Source: Bryobacteraceae bacterium
GTDB lineage: Bacteria; Acidobacteriota; Terriglobia; Bryobacterales; Bryobacteraceae
Assembly: GCA_019752335.1 (NCBI GenBank)
Contig: JAIEMJ010000018.1
Span: 31,570 to 95,569 of the forward strand
DNA: 64,000 nt
Direction: 5' to 3'
In this document: positions 1 to 9,600 of the stretch, one piece after another
How the letters are laid out: each line of letters begins with the position of its first letter
How positions within the stretch are numbered: position 1 is the first letter of the stretch
Position numbers and translations under genes: made by a program
The notes under the pieces: generated by a model
The model's input: only the letters and a program-made list of their open reading frames with translations
Told to the model about the DNA's origin: nothing
The model's database searches: none

Positions 1-2348
1 CGACGTACGCATCCCAGGCGACCTTCATGGAGGTCGCCTTTCATCATTTCTTCCGCGGTTCCTACGGTGACCAGCCGGGCGACATGATCTACTTCCAGGG
101 CCACGCCTCACCGGGCGTCTACGCTCGCGCCTTTGTCGAAGGCCGCTTGAGCGAGGAGCACCTCAAGAATTTCCGCCACGAACTGCGCGACTCCCCCGGC
201 CTGAGCAGCTATCCCCACCCCTGGCTGATGCCGGACTTCTGGCAGTTCCCCACCGTCTCCATGGGACTGGGCCCCATCAACTCCATCTACCACGCGCGCT
301 TCCTGCGCTACATGGAAAATCGCGGACTCATCCCCGCCACCGGCCGCAAGGTCTGGGCCTTCCTGGGCGACGGCGAGACGGACGAACCCGAGTCCTTGGG
401 CGCCTTAACCCTCGCTTCGCGCGAGAAGCTAGACAATCTCATCTTCGTCGTCAACTGCAACCTGCAGCGCCTGGACGGTCCGGTGCGCGGCAACGGCAAG
501 ATCATCCAGGAACTCGAAGCGGCCTTCCGTGGCGCGGGCTGGGACGTCATCAAAGTGATTTGGGGTTCCAACTGGGACAAGCTCATCGCCAAGGACACCA
601 GCGGCATGATGCTGAAGCGCATGGAAGAGTGCCTCGACGGCGAGTACCAGGCCTTCAAGGTTCGCGGCGCGGAGTACATCCGGCAGGAGTTCTTCGGCAA
701 GTACCCCGAAACGCTCGCCCTGATTGAGGGCATGAGCGACGAAGCCATCATGAAGCTCGACCGCGGCGGGCACGATCCCGTCAAGGTCTATCAGGCCTTC
801 AAGCGCGCCATGCAAGCCAAAGGCAAGCCCACCGTCGTGCTCGCTAAGACCATCAAGGGCTACGGGCTCGGCGAGGCCGGCGAAGGCAAGAACGTCACCC
901 ACAGCCAAAAGAAGCTCAACGAAGAAGAGTTGCAGAAGTTCCGCAAGCGGTTCAACATCCCGATTCCGGAGTCGATGGTGGATACGGCGTCGTTCTACCG
1001 TCCGGAGCCCGATTCGCCCGAAGGCAAGTACATTCGCCAGCGCCGCGAGGCTCTGGGCGGCTATGTCCCGCGCCGCGAAGTGAAGCCGATCAACATGGCC
1101 GCGCCGGCGCTCGATTCGTTTAAGGAAGCCATCGAAGGCTCCGCCGGCCGCGCCGCTAGCACCACCGCGGCCTTTGTCGGCGTCTTGAAGACGCTCTTGA
1201 AGGATCCGCAGTGGGGCAAGTTCGTCGTGCCGATCATTCCCGACGAAGCGCGTACCTTCGGCATGGAGAGCCTGTTCCGCTCGCACGGCATCTACGCCAG
1301 CGGCGGCCAGCTCTATAAGCCGGTGGATAGCGAAATGTTCCTCTATTACAAAGAGGCGCGTGACGGGCAGATTCTCGAAGAAGGCATCACCGAAGCCGGC
1401 TCCATGGCCAGCTTCACCGCCGCCGGCACCGCCTACGCCAACCTCGGCGTGCCGATGCTGCCCTTCTACATCTACTATTCGATGTTCGGCTACCAGCGCG
1501 TCGGCGACCAGGTCTGGGCCTTCGGCGATTCGCGCGGTAAGGGCTTCATGATGGGCGGCACCGCCGGCCGCACCACGTTGCTGGGCGAAGGCCTGCAGCA
1601 TCAGGACGGCCACAGCCACATCCTCTTCGGCTGCGTCCCGAACTGCCTGACGTATGACCCGGCCTTCGCCTACGAACTCGCCGTCATCATCCAGGACGGC
1701 ATCCGCCGCATGTATCAGAACGGCGAGGACGTCTTCTATTACGTCACCGTCGAGAACGAGAACTACGCCCAGCCGCCCATGCCGGCCGAGAACCGCGAGG
1801 CGATCATCGCAGGCATCCTGAAGGGCATCTATCCCGTGCGCCCCGTCGACAACGCCGCCGTCCAGCTTTGGGGCAGTGGCGCCATTCTGAACGAGGCCAT
1901 CCGCGCGCAGGAGATCCTGCAGGAGAAGTTCGGCGTATCGGCGCAAGTGTGGAGCGTCACCAGCTACAACGAACTGCGCCGCGAAGCCGTCGCCACGGAG
2001 CGGCAGAATCGTCTGCACCCCGCCCAGACCCCTGTGGCGCCCTACATCCAGCAGGTGATGTCGGCCACCACCGGCCCGATCATCGCCGCGTCGGACTACA
2101 TGAAGGTCCTCGCCGATCAGCTCGCCCCGTGGCTGGGCGGCCGCCTGGCGTCGCTCGGCACGGACGGCTTCGGCCGCTCGGAGAATCGCGAAAAGCTGCG
2201 CCGCCACTTCGAAGTGGACGCCGAAAGTATCGCCGCCGCCGCCCTCTCGCAGTTGGCCAAAGAGGGCAAATTCGACAAGCAGAAGGCCGCCGAAGCCATC
2301 CAGGCGCTCGGCCTCGATCCCGGCAAAGTGGATCCCGTCAAGGCGTAA
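1..2348 (+). CDS. aceE: Pyruvate dehydrogenase E1 component, homodimeric type (5' end cut by window edge)
   Basis: This is the thiamine-diphosphate-dependent E1 subunit of the pyruvate dehydrogenase complex, which decarboxylates pyruvate and passes the acetyl group to lipoyl-E2 in the cytoplasm. The reading frame is open from base 3. The residues before the first ATG at 27 (TYASQATF) align with the conserved region just before the HHFFR segment, so that ATG is internal. About 100-120 N-terminal residues of the roughly 890-residue E. coli-type protein lie left of the window. The TPP motif is visible as GDGE near fragment residue 122, followed by NCN about 29 residues later. The YFQGHASPGVYARAF segment, the KTIKGYG loop and the C-terminal LGTDGFGRS region are all present. 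The gene ends in TAA inside a short palindrome, 24 bp before aat. No E2 or E3 gene follows. Confidence 0.97.
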   Translation, partial: TYASQATFMEVAFHHFFRGSYGDQPGDMIYFQGHASPGVYARAFVEGRLSEEHLKNFRHELRDSPGLSSYPHPWLMPDFWQFPTVSMGLGPINSIYHARFLRYMENRGLIPATGRKVWAFLGDGETDEPESLGALTLASREKLDNLIFVVNCNLQRLDGPVRGNGKIIQELEAAFRGAGWDVIKVIWGSNWDKLIAKDTSGMMLKRMEECLDGEYQAFKVRGAEYIRQEFFGKYPETLALIEGMSDEAIMKLDRGGHDPVKVYQAFKRAMQAKGKPTVVLAKTIKGYGLGEAGEGKNVTHSQKKLNEEELQKFRKRFNIPIPESMVDTASFYRPEPDSPEGKYIRQRREALGGYVPRREVKPINMAAPALDSFKEAIEGSAGRAASTTAAFVGVLKTLLKDPQWGKFVVPIIPDEARTFGMESLFRSHGIYASGGQLYKPVDSEMFLYYKEARDGQILEEGITEAGSMASFTAAGTAYANLGVPMLPFYIYYSMFGYQRVGDQVWAFGDSRGKGFMMGGTAGRTTLLGEGLQHQDGHSHILFGCVPNCLTYDPAFAYELAVIIQDGIRRMYQNGEDVFYYVTVENENYAQPPMPAENREAIIAGILKGIYPVRPVDNAAVQLWGSGAILNEAIRAQEILQEKFGVSAQVWSVTSYNELRREAVATERQNRLHPAQTPVAPYIQQVMSATTGPIIAASDYMKVLADQLAPWLGGRLASLGTDGFGRSENREKLRRHFEVDAESIAAAALSQLAKEGKFDKQKAAEAIQALGLDPGKVDPVKA

Positions 2349-2349
2349 G

Positions 2350-2367
2350 GCGGGCTTCCGCCCGCCC
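2350..2367 (+). repeat. Stop-codon-linked palindrome between aceE and aat
   Basis: A perfect 7-bp stem (GGCGGGC / GCCCGCC) with a TTCC loop directly follows the aceE TAA. It fills the space where a ribosome binding site for aat would sit. No T-tract follows, so a classical intrinsic terminator is not supported. It resembles the palindrome at 20803-20822, which is also preceded by a stop codon in the context TAAGRCGG. Confidence 0.6.
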
Positions 2368-2372
2368 GTCCC

Positions 2373-2978
2373 ATGAACGACGTCATCGCGAAGTCCCGGC
2401 GGCTGGAAGTAGAACACCTGCTTCCCGCCTACCGCCGGGGGATCTTCCCCATGGGCTACGCGGGCACTCGCGTGGTGACCTGGCATCAACCGCCCATCCG
2501 CGGCGTGCTACCGCTGGAGGACGCGCACTTCTCGCATTCCTTACAGCGCACGCTGAAGCAGCGTCGCTATCGCATCTCCTTCAACGAAGCCTTCGACGAC
2601 GTGATGGCCGCCTGCGCCCGCACGCCGGATGAATGCTGGATCACCGATGACTTCCGCCAAGCTTACGGCGACTTGCAACGGCAAGGCCACGCCCACTCGC
2701 TCGAAGTGTGGGTGGAGGGCCAACTCGCGGGCGGCCTTTACGGCGTCCACGTCGGCGGCGCCTTCTTTGCCGAAAGCAAATTCCACCGCGTCCGCGACAT
2801 GTCCAAGGTCGCGCTCGCCGAACTCGTCCAACACCTCCGCCGCCAGGGCTTCCGCCTGCTCGACGTCCAGTATCAGACCGAACATCTGGCCCGCTTCGGC
2901 GTCATCGCCCTACCCTTCCCCGAATACTCCCAACTGCTCAACGAAGCCGTCTCACTCGACCGCAAATTTCTCCTGTAA
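2373..2978 (+). CDS. aat: Leucyl/phenylalanyl-tRNA--protein transferase
   Basis: This enzyme transfers Leu or Phe from charged tRNA to N-terminal Arg or Lys of proteins, marking them for ClpS/ClpAP degradation through the N-end rule. The 201-residue protein is short but has the family core: FPMGY near residue 26, the RGVLP segment, the GGLYGVHVGGAFFAESKF block, SKVALAEL and the LLDVQYQTEHL segment (usually LIDCQ). The E. coli enzyme is about 234 residues, so the N-terminal part is reduced. The start is ATG 24 bp after aceE. No Shine-Dalgarno sequence is visible because a GC hairpin fills the gap, so translation may depend on coupling with aceE or on a weak site. Confidence 0.93.
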   Translation: MNDVIAKSRRLEVEHLLPAYRRGIFPMGYAGTRVVTWHQPPIRGVLPLEDAHFSHSLQRTLKQRRYRISFNEAFDDVMAACARTPDECWITDDFRQAYGDLQRQGHAHSLEVWVEGQLAGGLYGVHVGGAFFAESKFHRVRDMSKVALAELVQHLRRQGFRLLDVQYQTEHLARFGVIALPFPEYSQLLNEAVSLDRKFLL

Positions 2979-3026
2979 CCCAATTTCAGGTTCCGCGTCT
3001 ACCTGCTCCGGAGAGAGATAAACACC

Positions 3027-3335
3027 TTGAAGAAATACCAATTCCTGCTCAGCCTGGCGCTTTGCGCACTTCTGATCGTTGGACCTGCCGCCGCGCAGGC
3101 ACCCGCCGATGTTCCCGCCAAAGAGGAGCCGGTAAAGGAAGAGAAGGCCAAATCACCGCGCCCATTGAAGAACACCATCGCCGTGATTCTAGCCGGTGCG
3201 GCCGCCGGCGCTGGACTCGGCGCGGGCATCAGCAAGAACCGCGAAAAAGGCGCCATCTTCGGAGCCATCGCCGGCGGCATCGCCGCCGTCATCTACGACC
3301 GCGTCACCAAAAACGACCCGCCCGGCAAAATCTGA
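3027..3335 (+). CDS. Small secreted protein with glycine-zipper segment, function unknown
   Basis: The predicted protein has 102 residues. It has a clear N-terminal signal peptide (MKKYQFLL start, hydrophobic core, AAAQA cleavage region), then a short charged linker rich in Glu and Lys. A Gly/Ala-rich hydrophobic segment (residues about 55-88) follows, with repeated small residues of the glycine-zipper type, including AGAAAGAGLGAG and GAIFGAIAGGIAAV. Such segments are common in outer-membrane or periplasmic accessory proteins. The TTG start is supported by a GGAGAGAG Shine-Dalgarno sequence about 9 nt upstream. A strong hairpin follows the stop, so it is probably monocistronic. I do not recognise a named family. 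Confidence 0.72.
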   Translation: MKKYQFLLSLALCALLIVGPAAAQAPADVPAKEEPVKEEKAKSPRPLKNTIAVILAGAAAGAGLGAGISKNREKGAIFGAIAGGIAAVIYDRVTKNDPPGKI

Positions 3336-3340
3336 CAGAG

Positions 3341-3360
3341 CCCATCGCGTGAGCGATGGG
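3341..3360. repeat. Palindrome, copy 1 of a GCGATGGG pair
   Basis: A perfect 8-bp stem (CCCATCGC / GCGATGGG) with a GTGA loop starts five bases after the TGA of the small secreted gene. A related palindrome lies 46 bp downstream. It may end transcription, but there is no T-tract. Confidence 0.65.
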
Positions 3361-3406
3361 GCACAGTTTCGACGCTTTACAGGCACATTCTGCGCCGTGT
3401 GTCTGA

Positions 3407-3426
3407 CCCATCGCTTACGCGATGCG
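3407..3426. repeat. Palindrome, copy 2 of the pair
   Basis: CCCATCGC and GCGATGCG flank a TTAC loop. Six central base pairs are kept and the outer arm is degraded compared with the copy at 3341. The TTAC loop is close to the reverse complement of the GTGA loop, which suggests the two copies lie in opposite orientation. Confidence 0.55.
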
Positions 3427-3473
3427 CTTGCCGAAACTCGCGCACCTGGGCCATCAGCGCTACCCTTGAAGAC

Positions 3474-4772
3474 ATGTACCGCTGGCTGAGCCTCCTTCTC
3501 CTGCCACTCACGGCGACCCCCGCCGAACACGTCGTCTTCACCCAAAGCGACTTCCGCGAGACCGCCGGCTGGACCACCTGGAGCCATCGCGCCGACTCCC
3601 TGCCGCGCACCTTCACCGAACCCCGCCACAGCCGCGGCGAGCCTGGGTCGCTCGCCATCAGCGGCGACAGCAACCCCGCCGCTTACGGAGGCTGGGAACG
3701 CCAAATTCCCCAAATCACCGCCGGCCGCTGGTATCGCGCCACCGCCTACTACCGCGCCGATGCCGTCCCCGCCGAGAATTGGCAAGCCGTCAGCCGCTTG
3801 GACTGGCGCCAGGCCAATGGCCAACGCGCCGGCGAAGTGGACTACCTCGCATGGGCCACGCGCGACGGCGCCTGGACCCGCCTCACCATCGAAGCACCCG
3901 CCCCTCCCCAGGCCGCTGCCGTGCGCTGGCAGTTTTACCTGGCCAACGCCCCCCAAGGCACGCTCTATTGGGACGACCTGAAGCTGGAAGAGATTCCCAC
4001 CCCCGCGCCCCGTCTCGTCAAGGTCTCCACCATCCGCCGCCGCCCCACCCGCACCCCGGACCCCGTCGGCGACTTCCTGGCCACCGCCGCCACGCAAGTC
4101 CCCGCCGGCACTGACCTCATCGTCTTCCCCGAAGGCATCACCGTCATTGGTACCGGCAAAGCCTACGCCGACGTCGTCGAAACCATCCCCGGACCTACGA
4201 CGGAACGCCTGGGCAAATTGGCTCGTGATCGGCGCGCTTACGTCGTCGCCGGCCTCTATGAACGCGAAGGCAAGGTGCTCTACAACACCGCCGTGCTGCT
4301 TGACCGTCAGGGTCAGATCGCCGGCCGTTATCGCAAAGTCTACCTGCCCGCCGGCGAAGTGGAAGGCGGACTCACCCCCGGCCTCAGCTACCCCGTCTTC
4401 ACCACTGACTTCGGCACCCTCGGCATGCTCATCTGCTACGACGTCTTCTTTCCCGAGCCCGCCCGCGCCCTTGCCTCCCAAGGCGCTGACCTCATCGTGC
4501 TGCCCATCTGGGGCGGCGATGAGACGCTGGCCAAGGCCCGCGCTATCGAGAACGGCGTGCACCTGATCTCCTCCGGCTACGACTATCCCACGCACATCAT
4601 CAACCCCGTGGGCGAAATCCTCGCCCAGGCTCCCAAGGACGGCACCACGGCTACCGTCACCTTGGACCTGGAGCGCCGCTATCCGGCCCAGTATCTGGGC
4701 GACGTCCGCACGCGCCGCCTCAAGGAATCGCGGCCCGATGTTCCCGTCGCCATCCCGGGCCTGCGGCGCTAA
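3474..4772 (+). CDS. Secreted carbon-nitrogen hydrolase (nitrilase superfamily)
   Basis: The enzyme hydrolyses a C-N bond (amide or nitrile); the substrate cannot be read from the sequence. I use the ATG at 3474 because it begins a good signal peptide (MYRWLSLLLLPL), whereas the longer frame from 3399 adds only low-complexity residues across a palindrome. After an N-terminal region of about 170 residues that looks like a beta-sandwich carbohydrate-binding-type domain, the nitrilase fold has all three catalytic residues. These are Glu220 in FPEGI, Lys288 in YRKVYLPAGE and Cys321 in LICYDVFF. The protein is about 432 residues. Its export is unusual because most nitrilase-superfamily enzymes are cytoplasmic. 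It ends 34 bp before tRNA-Ser. Confidence 0.88.
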   Translation: MYRWLSLLLLPLTATPAEHVVFTQSDFRETAGWTTWSHRADSLPRTFTEPRHSRGEPGSLAISGDSNPAAYGGWERQIPQITAGRWYRATAYYRADAVPAENWQAVSRLDWRQANGQRAGEVDYLAWATRDGAWTRLTIEAPAPPQAAAVRWQFYLANAPQGTLYWDDLKLEEIPTPAPRLVKVSTIRRRPTRTPDPVGDFLATAATQVPAGTDLIVFPEGITVIGTGKAYADVVETIPGPTTERLGKLARDRRAYVVAGLYEREGKVLYNTAVLLDRQGQIAGRYRKVYLPAGEVEGGLTPGLSYPVFTTDFGTLGMLICYDVFFPEPARALASQGADLIVLPIWGGDETLAKARAIENGVHLISSGYDYPTHIINPVGEILAQAPKDGTTATVTLDLERRYPAQYLGDVRTRRLKESRPDVPVAIPGLRR

Positions 4773-4806
4773 TCCCGTGCTATCATCCAGAAGAGACCGC
4801 TACCGC

Positions 4807-4899
4807 GGAGAGGTGGCTGAGTGGTCTAAAGCAGCGGTTTGCTAAACCGTCGTACTGGTCTAACCGGTACCGCGGGTTCAAATCCCGCCCTCTCCGCCA
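4807..4899 (+). tRNA. tRNA-Ser (anticodon GCU), CCA encoded
   Basis: The acceptor stem GGAGAGG (4807-4813) pairs with CCTCTCC (4889-4895). The anticodon loop TTGCTAA carries GCT, which reads AGC and AGU serine codons. A long variable arm, typical of class II tRNAs, is formed by complementary ACTGGT / ACCGGT-type arms. The T stem GCGGG / CCCGC encloses TTCAAAT. The discriminator is G4896 and the CCA end is encoded at 4897-4899. A TATCAT hexamer at 4781-4786 could be its -10 box. Confidence 0.96.
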
Positions 4900-4905
4900 G
4901 TTTCC

Positions 4906-6597
4906 TTACGGCACGCTCGCCGGCTTCACCCGCCGTTTTGTGGCCTGCTCAAAGGCGAAAGCCATCTTGAGCAAGCTCCCCTCACTGCAAGCTAACCCGG
5001 TAAAACTCACCCCGTACGGCGACGGCTTGGCGTCGAAGCCCGCCGGAAACGCCGTGCCCTGCGGCGCGTTCGGCACCATCCCGAACGGCACGATCACCGT
5101 GGGATACCCCGGCTTCGCCGCGATACCCGCGCCACTCGCGCCGGGAAACAACAGCGCATCCAGCCGCTGCGACTTCATCACCGCATCGATGCCCTGCGTC
5201 ACCGAGAGCGCCAGATCCTTCGCGCGATCCGCCTCGTAGCGCGCCTTGTCACCCACCAGATTCATCTCGTCCGAGCTATCGAGCAAGGACTGTCCGAAGC
5301 GCAATGCGCCCCCATTCGTATGCGTCAGGTTCCACTGCCGCAACTCGGTGAGCGACTTCACCGGCGCCGACGCGCCCAATGTCGCGAGCCACGCATTGAA
5401 GTCGCGCTTCATCCCATACTTGAAGACGATCGAGCAGTTCGCGTCCCGTCCGCGATTCGTCCCCAAACCGCCGCAGGTGTTCCACTGCAGGAAGCTCTGC
5501 CCCGGCTCCGTCGCCACCACGCTGGGGATGTCCGCCGGGTCGACGATCTCCGCGCCTTGCTGCTTCAGGATCTCGATCGCCTCGGTCATCAGCCGCTTCT
5601 GCTCCGCATTCAAGCTGCCCCCGGCCCGCCCGCGCGAACCCGGCAACGGCTCGTAGAAATACGCCCGCGGAATTCCAATCCGCATCCCCTTCAAGCCGTC
5701 CACCTTGAGGAAGGCCGTGTAGTCGCGATTCGGCGGCGCCGGACACGCCTTCGTCGCCGCGTCGTTCCCATCGGGCGACGCGCTCTCCAATGCACCCAGC
5801 AGAATCGCGGCATCGGTCACCGTACGCGCCATCGGACCCGCCGTATCCTGATCGGCCGTAATCGGAATCACGCCGTAGCGGCTCACCCGCCCCACCGTCG
5901 GCTTCACCGCCGCCAGCATATTCTGATTCGCTGGACTCAAGATTGACCCCGACGTCTCCGTTCCCACGTTGGCCGCCCAGAAGTTCGCCGCCGTCCCCAC
6001 GCCCGAACTCGATCCGCCCGTTCCCAGCACCGGCCGCCCGTCATCGAAGCCTTCGCGCGGATCCCGCCGCGGGTCATACGGGTTGTAGCCAAAACCACGC
6101 ACGGCGTTGTAGTTCCCGGGCATCGGCGTCGGCGCGCCCGCAATCCAGTTGGCGAGTTCCGTCATGCCGGTCTTGGCGATAATCACCGCGCCCGCGTCGC
6201 GCAGATTGCGCACCAAGGTCGCGTCGTAAGGCGGCACGTAGCCCGCAAAAGCGAGGGCCCCGCCGGTGGTGACGATATCGCGCGTCAGGATGTTGTCTTT
6301 CAGCGCGATCGGAATCCCGTGCAGCACGCCCCTCACTCGCCCTTGCGCTCGCTCCCGGTCCCGCTCATCGGCCTCGGCCAGCACGTTCGCATTCACCGTA
6401 ATAATGCAGTGCAATTTGTCTTCGTAGAGTCCGATGCGCGCGAGATAAGCCGTCACCAAATCTCGGGAAGTCACCCGGCCTTGTTCCATGGCGCGGCGCA
6501 TTTCGGGAATGGTCGCCTCCACGACATCGAAAGGTTTCGCGCGTGTCTGGGCGTATGCAAACGTGACCGTAAAAAGCAAAAGCAAAATAGCAGGCAT
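4906..6597 (-). CDS. Secreted amidase (amidase-signature family)
   Basis: This is a Ser-cisSer-Lys amidase that hydrolyses an amide bond. The distribution of similar secreted proteins does not fix the substrate. The 563-residue protein has a signal peptide (MPAILLLLFT...AYAQ). The catalytic Lys is K100 in IALKDN. The Gly/Ser-rich signature GGSSSG lies at about residues 194-199, and the likely nucleophile is Ser218 in ETSGSI. The region PEMRRAMEQGRVTSRDLV is the usual family N-terminus. The stop lies 7 bp from the tRNA on the opposite strand. A TAGAAT -10-like box ends 7 nt before the ATG, so the mRNA may be leaderless. It diverges from the M36 peptidase gene, and both products are exported. 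Confidence 0.93.
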   Translation of the reverse strand: MPAILLLLFTVTFAYAQTRAKPFDVVEATIPEMRRAMEQGRVTSRDLVTAYLARIGLYEDKLHCIITVNANVLAEADERDRERAQGRVRGVLHGIPIALKDNILTRDIVTTGGALAFAGYVPPYDATLVRNLRDAGAVIIAKTGMTELANWIAGAPTPMPGNYNAVRGFGYNPYDPRRDPREGFDDGRPVLGTGGSSSGVGTAANFWAANVGTETSGSILSPANQNMLAAVKPTVGRVSRYGVIPITADQDTAGPMARTVTDAAILLGALESASPDGNDAATKACPAPPNRDYTAFLKVDGLKGMRIGIPRAYFYEPLPGSRGRAGGSLNAEQKRLMTEAIEILKQQGAEIVDPADIPSVVATEPGQSFLQWNTCGGLGTNRGRDANCSIVFKYGMKRDFNAWLATLGASAPVKSLTELRQWNLTHTNGGALRFGQSLLDSSDEMNLVGDKARYEADRAKDLALSVTQGIDAVMKSQRLDALLFPGASGAGIAAKPGYPTVIVPFGMVPNAPQGTAFPAGFDAKPSPYGVSFTGLACSEGSLLKMAFAFEQATKRRVKPASVP

Positions 6598-6604
6598 GCA
6601 GAGT

Positions 6605-6610
6605 ATTCTA
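6605..6610 (-). promoter_or_regulatory. -10 box for amidase, predicted leaderless start
   Basis: On the minus strand TAGAAT is followed by seven bases and then the ATG, which places the expected transcription start at or next to the start codon. The region 17 bp upstream (CATTAC) is a poor -35. No Shine-Dalgarno sequence fits in the gap. Confidence 0.5.
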
Positions 6611-6696
6611 CGTTATACTTAGCGGTAGTAATGAGCCGCAATTCACGTAACAACGCGGCTTTGCGGTTTACAATTTTCCGCGATGTGGGAGTTTCG

Positions 6697-9600
6697 ATGA
6701 GGATTCTGCTGTTTTGTTACTTGACGGGGACCTTGGCCGCGGCGGAGTTACCGCACCACGTATTTGGGGCGAACCGCCCCATCACCGCCCCTGACCAACG
6801 CGCCGCCAGCGAAATCGCGCGTACCTTTACGCGTGACCAAATCGCCGCCGCCGGCTTGCCCGCCGTGGCTGCCGATAGCCTCTATATCTGGAAGCAGTAC
6901 CGCACCCAGCACAATGGCGTTACCCACACCGTTTATCAGCAGCAGTATCAAGGCCTGGATGTCTATGGCGCCACTTGGGTAGTGAACGTCGACACCGACG
7001 GCCAAGTCATCAACGCCGGCGGTAAACTATACGAACCTCCCACCGGCGCCGCACCTTCGCCCACCGGCTTGTTCCGCGCGGCCCGCGCGGCCTTCGCCGC
7101 GCTGGAGCCGAAGCTCGATCCGCAGTCGCTCAGCGAAGTAACTCCGCTGGACACCACCCCCAAGCGCATCAACAACGTCTACCGCGTCCGCGCTGGCGCG
7201 GCGCAAACCGCCGAAGCCGAGGGCCAACCCGTTTGGTTCCCCGTCCGCGGACGCCTGGAACCCGCCTGGGTTTTCGCCGCCACGAAGGAAAACCAGATCG
7301 AGACAGAAGAAGTCGTCGTCTCGGCCAATACTGACTTAGTTCTGCAGCGTTCGCCGATGACCCATTTTCAAGCTCCCCAGAACCCGCCACGCGGCTTAGT
7401 ATTTACCGGCACCAGTCCGCAGCCGATTCCGCCGGGAGTAAAAGCCGAAGGTCCCACCCCGATCGTGGCCCGAGAGTTAGTTTTGTTTACCGGTGACCGT
7501 GTCGCGTCTCCGCGTGGTTGGATTAGTGGAAATTCGACGGCGGGAAACAACACCGTCACCGGAAATAATCCGCTCGGTATTCGTTATTGGACGGAAGCGC
7601 CACAAACGACTTCTCCGACGCTGGATTTTCAATTCCCCTTGGAGTTCGGACCCCAAGTATCCCCTACGCAATTTAAGGATGCCGCCGCCACCAACTTGTT
7701 TTATTGGATCAACCGCGCGCACGACTTATTCTATTCCGTCGGCTTCGACGAGGCGGCTGGTAACTATCAGCAGGATAACTTCGACCGTGGCGGCGTCGGC
7801 GGTGACCCGATGTATGTCTATACGCACTTCGGCTCGCAAACCCCCGGGCTCGCCGACCTCAACAATGCCTTCTACGTCACCCGCTCCCGCGTCGACGGCG
7901 CCCGCTCCATGGTCGCCATGTATCTCACTTCCTCCCCGGGACGCTGGGCCGACGGCGCCTACGCCGGCGACGTGATTCTGCACGAATACACCCACGGCGT
8001 CACTTTCCGTATCGTGAATAACATTAGCGGCTTTCAAGGCCAAGCCATGAACGAGGCCTTCTCCGATTTCTGGGCCCTCGAATTCCTTACCCCCGAAGGC
8101 GCCCCGCCGGACGGCATCTATCCGGTGGGCGAATACTGGAATAATACTTTTGGCGTGGGCATTCGCTCCCGTCCGTACACGACGAATCTCAACATCAACC
8201 CACTTACTTACCGCGACCTCGGCCGCGCCACCAACTTTGTCTCCATCCACAACGACGGTGGCATTTGGGTGATGGCCCTTTGGGAGATACGCGCGAACTT
8301 AATCGCCCAATTCGGCGAGCGCGAAGGTCGCCGCCGTCTGCGCCTGATGATTCTCGACGCCATGAAGCTCGCGCCCCCCGCGCCCTCCATGGTCGACATG
8401 CGTGACGCCGTCCTGCTCGCGGACCGGGTGAATTTCCGCGGCGCCAGCCAGGACCAACTCTGGACCGCCTTTGCCAAGCGCGGCCTGGGCGTCCTCGCTT
8501 ACTCAAACGGCGCGGACACCATCGTCGTGCAGTCCTCCTTCGAGAAGCCCTCGAACGCCGGCGTGATCGGCGTCAGTAATGAAGTCCCCGTCATCGGCGA
8601 GGTAGTGAACCTCGCCGTGTACGACGGCAACGCCACGGGCAACACGCTCAGCATTCAGGCCACCAGCAGCTCCGGCGACGTCGAAACCGTCGCGCTCCGC
8701 CGCCAAGGCAACCTCTACATCGGCACGCTCTTCACCACCGCCATCGCCAACGCGCCGGAAAGTGGCACGCTCTCCTTGCTCACCGGCGACGCCATCACCA
8801 TCTATTACAACGACCGTGACAGCGGCAGCGGCTTCCGTCAAATTACCAGGACCGTCAGCACCCTGCCCAGTTACGCAGCCTTCCTGGTTACCGCGCCTTA
8901 CACCTTTGCCAATGAACGCGGACTCGGCTTCCGCCGGACTGGCGGCGCCTCCACCACCATCCAACTGCCCTTCGAGTTCCCTTACTTTGACCGCAAGGTG
9001 AACCAGGTCACCGTCGGCGTCAACGGCTCGCTCTCCTTCGATGTCACCCTGCCCACCACCTGTTACGACACCACCGCCTTCGCCAGCACCATGGCCGTCG
9101 CGCCCATGTGGGCCTTTCTGCGCACGGACGGCTTCGCTCAGCCGGCCGAAGACATCTACATCGGCCGCCCCACGCCGGACTCCATTAGTTTCCGCTGGGT
9201 CGCCGAGACCGATCCTTTCGCCCTGCCCCCCCTCGGCACCGCGCCCGAGCCCGTCAACTTCGCCGCCACCCTCTTCCAGGACGGCCGCATCCGCTTCCAG
9301 TATGGAGACACCGGAAACACCAGTGTCGTCAACACTCAGCCCTTCGCCGGCTGCGAGCCAGGCTTGCCTCTGGTTGGCCTCTCGCGCGGCGTGGGCGGCC
9401 AGCCTCTGTTCCTGCAGGCTTACTTCGGCCGGGCCAATTTCCGTAACGCGCCCACCATCGAATACCAGCCCGGCTATGGCGCCTCCAGCCTGCCGGAAGT
9501 AGTGCTGGAGGCCCCCGCCGCCGGCGCCAAGGCTCCCGGAGTTCTCGAAGTGCGCGGCATCGTCAGCGATAGCGCCGCCAGCGTCAGTTCGCTGAACATC

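Noticed and set aside
429..2489. 686-codon minus-strand ORF opposite aceE
   Set aside because: It is the high-GC antisense shadow of aceE: biased Gly/Ala/Asp composition, no domain, and full overlap with an unmistakable gene.
3341..3426. Start of a CRISPR array
   Set aside because: Only two short palindromes with different arms; no regular repeat-spacer pattern here or elsewhere in the window.
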